From the NCBI GenBank assembly GCA_947501935.1, contig CANMXU010000006.1, positions 103,639 through 167,638 of the forward strand: DNA of 64,000 nt, in the 5' to 3' direction. Under the pieces are notes generated by a model that searched no databases, was not told where the DNA came from, and worked only from the letters and a program-made list of their open reading frames with translations. Each line of letters opens with the position of its first letter. Position 1 is the stretch's first letter. A program made the translations under genes and the position numbers. Source of the DNA: an uncultured Alteromonadaceae bacterium. GTDB taxonomy: Bacteria > Pseudomonadota > Gammaproteobacteria > Enterobacterales > Alteromonadaceae. Below, piece by piece: positions 58,908 through 64,000 of this stretch.

Positions 58908-58950
58908 ATAATAAGCAGTAATGTCAGTTGGGGTCTTGATAGAAATCAAG
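58908..58950 (-). promoter_or_regulatory. Class II FNR/DNR promoter of norCB
   Basis: A perfect dyad CTTGATAGAAATCAAG lies at 58935-58950. Its centre is 29.5 bases upstream of the first base of a candidate -10, TATTAT (58908-58913, minus strand). This is the spacing expected for a site centred at -41.5. It predicts a start near 58901 and a leader of about 31 bases. Confidence 0.85.
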
Positions 58951-59287
58951 TTTTTCAAAGAGTGTTTCAAAACGTGTCAAAACAGTACGCTATTTTGCGC
59001 TAAATCAAAGAATTGTAATTGTGAGACATCAACACTGGTTAAAAATGTAGCATTTATAACATTGTGTAAACTTTGCACCGCTGTTGTGCTGCTGCCTTAT
59101 AATGAATAGCGTTTAGAAATCTGTAATTTTTCTCAGCCAACAACAAAATATCAACATTCTATTTATCAACAACTTAAAACACTCTAACGGCAAGTAATAA
59201 TAATAAGTTTCATGGCACGCAATATGCTCTACCAATTACACTAAATGCTATTAATTACTGATTGTTAAACCATTTATAGGAAAATTC
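58951..59287. other. Gap between norC and the antiporter gene
   Basis: This A+T-rich region holds the antiporter's promoter. A 62-codon frame from 58921 crosses the FNR box and is not a credible gene. I see no other hairpin or repeat. Confidence 0.4.
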
Positions 59288-60892
59288 ATGGACTCGATTC
59301 TTGTTATCATTGCTATTTCGTTAGCCATCGCCAGTGTGTTAAATATCATTTTAACCAAGTTTTCTATTTCCCATATTATTGGCTATATCATTACAGGCAT
59401 TATCATCAGCAATATTTTTAATTTTAATGGCAGTACACAGTTAAGTTCGTTAGAGCTCATTGGTGAATTTGGCATTGTCTTTTTAATGTTTACCATCGGC
59501 TTAGAAATGTCTTTTGATAAATTAAAAAAAATGAAGCACATTATTTTCTTTAATGGCTTTATTCAAGTTGTTGCCAGTGCCTTAGTGATATTTCTTATCA
59601 GTTTATACGGGTTTAAACTCGATAGCACATCAGCGCTTATTATCGCCCTCGCCTTTAGTTTATCTTCAACCGCTATCGTTTTAACTTACTTAAAAAAATC
59701 TAAAGATATAAACACCCCTTACGGCGAAAAATCTGTCGCAATATTAATTTTTCAAGACTTAGCGGTGATCCCCATTTTATTGCTGATCAGCTTTTTGGCT
59801 AATGAGCAATTATCTGTAGGTGAAGTACTTAGTAAAACCTTTGTTTATGCCACCTTGGTGATTGTATTTATGTTCAGCCTTGGCAAAAAACTGATTGAAT
59901 GGTTATTACAATTTTCAACGAAAGCAAAAATGGATGAAATATTTCTCGGCTCAGTATTAACCATAGTGTTGTGCACGTCATTACTGGCACATCAAATGGG
60001 TTTTACCTATTCATTAGGCGCTTTTATTGCAGGCATGATAATCGCTGAAACTCATTTTCACGTAAAAGTAGAATCAGACATAGCATCATATAAAGACTTA
60101 TTACTTGGTGCCTTTTTCTTTTCTATTGGCACAAAAATAGACATCGTTTATTTTCTCAGTGATCTCTATCTTGTTTTTGGGATATTGCTATTAGTTATGC
60201 TGATTAAAGCCTTAATTATTTATATTTTAATTCGTAACAAATCAAATAAAAGTGACTCGATAAAATCAGCCTTAGCTTTATGTCAAATTGGAGAATTCTC
60301 TTTCGCTATTTTTAGCTTAGCTATTAATGAACATGTAATTAGCGAACAATTAGGCGCATTTTTAATACTAGTTACTGTGTTATCGATGATAATCACTCCA
60401 TTTATGGTCAACAATATTTACAAACTTGCCGGCGTATTTGTTACCGAATTTTTTGAAGCCGACAAAATTACCCCAATAAATAATAATGACCATACTATTA
60501 TTTGTGGCTTTGCTATTTTAGGACGCATAGTTGCGAAAAAGCTCGATGAACACGATGTAAACTTCATCATTATTTCAGATAACTTACCTCATGTTTTATT
60601 AGCAAGAAAGCGTGGCTATATGGCCTACTTTGGTCATTTAGATAAAACACCAGTATTAGAGTCACTCAAAATAGAGCAAAGTGCTGCAGTAATTTTAACC
60701 ATGAATACCATTAAAACGAAGCGGATAATTTGTGAGTCAGTATTAAGTTATGCGCCAGAAACTAACTTAGTTGTAAAAATAAATACCTTAGAAGAAAAAC
60801 AAAATTTGGCTGACTTACCAATAAAGTCGTTTGTACATGCAGAATATGAAACAGCTAACTTACTGGTTAAGCAATGCTTACAATGTCAGTAG
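59288..60892 (+). CDS. KefB-like cation:proton antiporter with a TrkA-N domain
   Basis: Membrane protein of 534 residues. The N-terminal CPA2-type antiporter domain (about 1-380) has 12-13 helices, including the conserved LSSTAIVLTYL and ALAFSLSS segment near 115-135. A cytoplasmic RCK/TrkA-N nucleotide-binding domain (about 395-520) follows, with the GFAILGRIVAKKL nucleotide loop. It is shorter than KefB/KefC (about 600), and the last part of the regulatory domain is missing. It is in the opposite direction to, and placed between, norF and norC. Confidence 0.88.
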   Translation: MDSILVIIAISLAIASVLNIILTKFSISHIIGYIITGIIISNIFNFNGSTQLSSLELIGEFGIVFLMFTIGLEMSFDKLKKMKHIIFFNGFIQVVASALVIFLISLYGFKLDSTSALIIALAFSLSSTAIVLTYLKKSKDINTPYGEKSVAILIFQDLAVIPILLLISFLANEQLSVGEVLSKTFVYATLVIVFMFSLGKKLIEWLLQFSTKAKMDEIFLGSVLTIVLCTSLLAHQMGFTYSLGAFIAGMIIAETHFHVKVESDIASYKDLLLGAFFFSIGTKIDIVYFLSDLYLVFGILLLVMLIKALIIYILIRNKSNKSDSIKSALALCQIGEFSFAIFSLAINEHVISEQLGAFLILVTVLSMIITPFMVNNIYKLAGVFVTEFFEADKITPINNNDHTIICGFAILGRIVAKKLDEHDVNFIIISDNLPHVLLARKRGYMAYFGHLDKTPVLESLKIEQSAAVILTMNTIKTKRIICESVLSYAPETNLVVKINTLEEKQNLADLPIKSFVHAEYETANLLVKQCLQCQ

Positions 60893-60945
60893 CTTTAGGG
60901 GAAAAACGCATGCTTTAAAGCACGAAGAAACTAGCTATTAGTTAC

Positions 60946-61272
60946 TTATACATAAATAAGAAATAAAATTGCTGGCACTACAATTACATAACTGAGCAGT
61001 AAATATCGCCATAATGAAGGCGCATGTTTTAACTCCATAAAAACATCGGTTATTTGTTGGCCTTTTAAAAACACAATGAAAAATACCGTCGCTAAAAACA
61101 GCGGAGCTTGAGTGAATATATCACCGGCAAATACTGATGCTAAGGTTAAAAGTATTAACCAAAACCAGCTAGCGCTTATTTTTAAAAACTCATGGCTTTC
61201 ACCGTTGTTTTTATTAGCGTTTATTATCGGCTCTTTCAAATTAACCTCATTACTATGCTCATTAAATAACAT
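60946..61272 (-). CDS. norF: NorF-like cytochrome c oxidase subunit IV family protein
   Basis: Small membrane protein of 108 residues with three transmembrane segments (about 33-50, 55-72 and 82-104), resembling prokaryotic cytochrome c oxidase subunit IV and NorF. It overlaps the norE stop by 11 bases, which fits the norE-norF pair. NorF is thought to support NOR maturation or stability. The assignment rests mostly on this position. Confidence 0.82.
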   Translation of the reverse strand: MLFNEHSNEVNLKEPIINANKNNGESHEFLKISASWFWLILLTLASVFAGDIFTQAPLFLATVFFIVFLKGQQITDVFMELKHAPSLWRYLLLSYVIVVPAILFLIYV

Positions 61273-61861
61273 ACACTAACGGGAAAAGAATTATCCATAA
61301 CATATCAACCATATGCCAATAACAAGCACCTGATTCAAAGCCAGATAAATTACCACTTTGATAGCGACCTTTAAACGTTTGCACGCTAATAAATATCAAA
61401 ATAACCATGCCTAGCAGCACATGCATAAAGTGAAAACCGGTGATCATAAAATATAAGGTAAAAAAGGTATTAGTTTCTATATCAATGTTTTGAGCAAATA
61501 AAAATTGATACTCCCATGCTTTAACTCCTAAATAAATGCCAGCAAATAACATTGCAACAATTAACCAAAGACCAGCTTTTTTACTTCGGCCCAGCTGTTG
61601 ACTTGATTGCATAATTTTAAGTGATAAAGCAACAAAGAAACTACTGGTGATCAAAGCTAAAGTATTAATTAAACCTGCAGTGGTATGAAGTTGGCTTTTA
61701 CCTTCGCTAAACATACTAATATTCATTTGTTCAGCGACGGCAAAACCAATAAATAAAATAGCAAAAACCGTTAATTCAGCCAAAATAAAAAACCACATCG
61801 CCAAATCACCGGGGAGTTTTTTATCAATAGTTGAATTTACTATCGCAGAAGATGTGTTCAT
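61262..61861 (-). CDS. norE: NorE-like heme-copper oxidase subunit III family protein
   Basis: Membrane protein of 199 residues of the cytochrome c oxidase subunit III family, with five transmembrane segments (for example LPGDLAMWFFILAELTVFAILFIG and FHFMHVLLGMVILIF). In NOR operons the member of this family is NorE, which assists NOR activity. It overlaps norF. A terminator-like hairpin lies between norQ and norE, so it may be partly separate from norQ. Confidence 0.88.
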   Translation of the reverse strand: MNTSSAIVNSTIDKKLPGDLAMWFFILAELTVFAILFIGFAVAEQMNISMFSEGKSQLHTTAGLINTLALITSSFFVALSLKIMQSSQQLGRSKKAGLWLIVAMLFAGIYLGVKAWEYQFLFAQNIDIETNTFFTLYFMITGFHFMHVLLGMVILIFISVQTFKGRYQSGNLSGFESGACYWHMVDMLWIILFPLVYVI

Positions 61862-61923
61862 AAATGCTAGGTTATATTGGCTTGGAGATAAATTAGTCGG
61901 GTAGATTTAAAATAAAAAATTAA

Positions 61924-61957
61924 GCAAAAAAAGCTGAATAAGCGAACTTATTCAGCT
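61924..61957 (-). terminator. Terminator-like hairpin between norQ and norE
   Basis: A perfect 11-bp stem, AGCTGAATAAG / CTTATTCAGCT, with a 4-base loop, is followed by seven T on the minus strand. It comes 15 bases after the norQ stop. It should reduce or stop read-through into norE-norF. Confidence 0.9.
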
Positions 61958-61971
61958 AAAGCGTGCAGGAA

Positions 61972-62787
61972 TTATTCGTCAAAATAAATTTTGGCCACAT
62001 CCATTAAAGCAGCAACCGTTTGCGGATCATCTGATAATGGTTCAGCTAAACAACAACGACATACTTCCAATGGCTTCATGCCACTTGAAATCATGCGGGC
62101 GGCATAAATAAGTAAGCGAGTTGAGGCTACTTCATCTAAATCATTTTGTTCTAAGCGGCGCAGTGCTTGTGCTAATTCAACTAATTTAAAGGCTAAATGT
62201 GAGTCAGCACCGGCTTCTTTAATTAAAATTTCTTGTTCAACTTTTGCATCAGGGTAATCAAAACGTAGCGCAACAAAACGCTGACGCGTACTGGGCTTCA
62301 TGCCTTTTAATAAATTTTGATAACCCGGGTTATATGAAACAACCAACATAAAGCCTGGGGCTGCTTCTAAAATTTCACCGGTACGTTCAAGGGGTAATAC
62401 CCGGCGATCATCAGCTAGTGGATGTAAAACTACAGTGGTATCTTTACGCGCTTCTACCACTTCGTCTAAGTAACATATGCCACCTTCTCTTACCGCACGT
62501 GTTAATGGGCCGTCTTGCCAGTATGTGCCTTCAGGGCCAATTAAATGTCGACCAACCAAGTCAGCTGCCGTTAAGTCGTCATGACACGCTACCGTATATA
62601 AAGGTTTATTCAGTTTTTCAGCCATATGAGCAACAAAGCGGGTTTTACCACAGCCGGTAGGCCCTTTGATTAATACCGGTAATTGGTGCTGATAAGCATA
62701 ATCAAACAAAGCAACTTCGTTTGCTTGTTCTTGATAATAAAGTGACTCTTTTGGCGAGTCGACCGATTTAATATTTACCGCAGTCAT
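61972..62787 (-). CDS. norQ: NOR activation ATPase NorQ
   Basis: MoxR-like AAA+ ATPase of 271 residues, partner of NorD in maturing the NOR iron centre. Walker A is IKGPTGCGKTRFVAHMA near residue 38, Walker B is GGICYLDEVVEAR, sensor 1 is VVSYNPGYQN, and the arginine finger region is in GMKPSTRQRFVALRF. In standard nor operons norQ follows norB and precedes norD. Here it starts its own unit, with an FNR-type dyad upstream. Confidence 0.95.
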   Translation of the reverse strand: MTAVNIKSVDSPKESLYYQEQANEVALFDYAYQHQLPVLIKGPTGCGKTRFVAHMAEKLNKPLYTVACHDDLTAADLVGRHLIGPEGTYWQDGPLTRAVREGGICYLDEVVEARKDTTVVLHPLADDRRVLPLERTGEILEAAPGFMLVVSYNPGYQNLLKGMKPSTRQRFVALRFDYPDAKVEQEILIKEAGADSHLAFKLVELAQALRRLEQNDLDEVASTRLLIYAARMISSGMKPLEVCRCCLAEPLSDDPQTVAALMDVAKIYFDE

Positions 62788-62840
62788 AGCAACTCAAATA
62801 GTTATAATGAAGAATGTGACTAAAGTAACGTTTACAGTAA

Positions 62841-62888
62841 ATAACGGCAAGTTACAAAAACCGCTTCGTTGATGCATATCAATGAAGC
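62841..62888 (-). promoter_or_regulatory. Class II FNR/DNR promoter of norQ
   Basis: A perfect dyad TTGATGCATATCAA (62869-62882) lies inside a larger imperfect dyad (GCTTC/GAAGC arms, 62863-62888). A candidate -10, CGTTAT, starts 29.5 bases from the dyad centre on the minus strand. This spacing fits class II activation and predicts a start near 62834, 47 bases before the norQ ATG. Confidence 0.82.
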
Positions 62889-62933
62889 ATTGCAGATAGT
62901 TTTAATAGCCATAGTAAAACTAAGGCCTTGTTA

Positions 62934-63704
62934 CTACGGCATTGCTGCTAATTGCTCTTTTAGCAAGATCATTTCTTTCGCCACTAATGCCGCAGAAGGT
63001 AAAAACATGGTTGATACAATACGCTGGTCAATAACTACTTCGGTTTTATCTTTTAAAGTTTGCTTATTTTGCGCCAAAGCGCCGTTTTTATTGAGTTGAT
63101 TTTCAACTAAAAAGGGTAATAAGGTGCCCTGCTTTGCCCATGATTTAGCTTGCTCTGTTTCATTAGGGAAACCGGCAATACGTTTACCTTTGACAAGAAA
63201 TTCGCCGTTGGTCAACTTAACATTGGCAAATGCACCAGCACCATGACCACCACCGCCAACAATACCGCCTGCTTGATAAATACTTGCAATCAGTGTTTGT
63301 ATCGCTTGGTTATTAGCAACATCAAATAACGGCCCATAACCGCCGCCAATATATACTCCCCAATATTGGCTATGGTCAATATCGTTCGGCATAAATGAAT
63401 GATTGGCTTTATCCAGAAAGCCTTCATATTTGATGGTATAACTACTAATACCTAATGGGTCCATCATAAAGGGGACATTTCCGCCTTTAGGAGAAACAAA
63501 GTCAACTTCAAAACCATGGCTAACAAAAACATGATACGGCGGCGCAACTTCCCATAGGTTATTTCTCGCATCATGTTTTTCACTATCCCCCATATCATGA
63601 AGGTTTGAGGCAATGATAAGGATTTTTTTAACAGGCTCTGCCATTATCGGCGCAGAAACAAATATTGAACAAATAAATAAGCGACGAATGAATAAGGTAA
63701 ACAT
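62934..63704 (-). CDS. Secreted DJ-1/PfpI-like protein without the elbow cysteine
   Basis: Exported protein of 256 residues. The signal peptide ends near PIMA-EPV. The rest has the DJ-1/PfpI (class I glutamine amidotransferase-like) fold: KKILIIASNLHD at the start, HVFVSHGFEVDFVSPKGG, and GVYIGGGYGPLFD. The nucleophile elbow, usually A-x-C-H-G-P, reads GGGGHGAG, so the cysteine is replaced by glycine, while the following histidine remains. The later segment LTNGEFLVKGKRIAGFPNETE matches the family well. It is probably inactive as a cysteine hydrolase, or it uses other residues. No gene partner is visible. Confidence 0.85.
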   Translation of the reverse strand: MFTLFIRRLFICSIFVSAPIMAEPVKKILIIASNLHDMGDSEKHDARNNLWEVAPPYHVFVSHGFEVDFVSPKGGNVPFMMDPLGISSYTIKYEGFLDKANHSFMPNDIDHSQYWGVYIGGGYGPLFDVANNQAIQTLIASIYQAGGIVGGGGHGAGAFANVKLTNGEFLVKGKRIAGFPNETEQAKSWAKQGTLLPFLVENQLNKNGALAQNKQTLKDKTEVVIDQRIVSTMFLPSAALVAKEMILLKEQLAAMP

Positions 63705-63969
63705 TGAGCAATTCCTTTACATAAATGACGTGGCACTAATAAAACCGTAAAACCAAAAAACACCTGATATTATGGTCAATGGCTGATGAAGGTATTTGAT
63801 TAATTGATATTAAACTAACACAACTTAACAGAGGTTAGTTTGGCTTAAACAAAAATTGTGTTAGCAAATATATATTTACATCACGGTTATCACGAACAAC
63901 AGACAAAATAAAGCCCCGACGAGCGATAACACCGATCAGTTAAGACTTGACTCTTAAAATAATCGGATC
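63705..63969. other. Right-edge gap with inverted repeats
   Basis: Two overlapping inverted repeats lie here: AAACTAAC/GTTAGTTT (63812-63841, spacer 14) and CTAACACAA/TTGTGTTAG (63815-63864, spacer 32). They share part of one arm, so they could be alternative hairpins or operators. I see no gene in the remaining sequence. Confidence 0.5.
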
Positions 63970-64000
63970 AAAATCCAGTGATCACAAGTCACTGGATTTT
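63970..64000. terminator. Terminator-like hairpin at the right edge
   Basis: A perfect 12-bp stem, AAAATCCAGTGA / TCACTGGATTTT, with a 7-base loop, sits at the very end of the window. It probably ends a gene outside, on either strand; the edge hides any T-run. Confidence 0.6.

Noticed and set aside
58921..59109. 62-codon frame on the plus strand between norC and the antiporter
   Set aside because: It starts inside the norC regulatory region over the FNR box, has no ribosome site and has no recognisable protein features.
60893..60945. 12-base palindrome TGCTTTAAAGCA between the antiporter and norF
   Set aside because: The palindrome is short and A+T-rich, with no T-run; chance is a sufficient explanation.

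Overview
The window looks like chromosomal DNA of a marine gammaproteobacterium, most likely in the Alteromonadales and probably Colwellia or Thalassotalea. This is inferred from the low G+C content, the gene set (glrK-qseG-glrR, pheS-pheT-ihfA, recC-recB-recD, norCB) and several small families of unknown function typical of Alteromonadales and Vibrionales (DUF1653, DUF2937, DUF2986, DUF3087, DUF5062). No database was searched, so the genus is a guess. No rRNA, tRNA, CRISPR array, insertion sequence or prophage was found.

Layout. 1-3072: the 3' part of a GlrK-type sensor kinase, a small lipoprotein and the sigma-54 activator GlrR, in one tight operon. 3327-6601: an eight-heme c-type cytochrome with a TPR tail, followed by an outer-membrane beta-barrel protein. 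6777-11201: a DUF2937 protein, a heptamer tandem repeat, then pheS-pheT-ihfA on the minus strand. 11562-15503: a FucP-type sugar transporter, DUF1653, a YkgJ-type cysteine cluster protein, acylphosphatase and RlmI. 15672-18050: a B12 unit made of a cobalamin riboswitch, an uncharacterised membrane protein and cobyrinate a,c-diamide synthase. 18314-32815: mostly single genes, including solute-binding-like proteins, PilZ, HrpA, a CBS protein, CreA, a crotonase, a large TonB-dependent receptor with an operator-like palindrome in its promoter, and small unknown proteins. 32945-42173: recC-recB-recD. 42285-46893: MoxR / DUF58 / transglutaminase, a common membrane-linked unit. 47051-49710: a carboxylate-amine ligase and an aspartoacylase-type hydrolase encoded as an overlapping pair. 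49920-52230: an Ig-repeat lipoprotein behind a stretch dense in perfect palindromes.

52403-62787 carries a nitric oxide reductase (NOR) system split into three minus-strand units: norQ-norE-norF, norC-norB, and norD. Other genes separate them: a KefB-like antiporter between norF and norC, and Sel1, PspC, GFA and GNAT genes between norB and norD. Each unit that starts with norQ, norC or norD has an FNR/DNR-type dyad (TTGAT-N4-ATCAA, two perfect and one with a single mismatch). The spacing to a candidate -10 fits a class II activator promoter, so the scattered units are probably co-induced under low oxygen or nitric oxide. The window ends with a secreted DJ-1/PfpI-like protein that lacks the usual cysteine, and a terminator-like hairpin at the right edge.

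Among non-coding signals, the most unusual are three tandem arrays of different unit length (7, 13 and 13 bp). All carry the core AAAGTTA, and all lie at tail-to-tail gene junctions. The palindrome cluster upstream of the Ig-repeat lipoprotein, the palindrome placed exactly in the promoter spacer of the TonB receptor, and the riboswitch-controlled unknown membrane protein are also worth following up.
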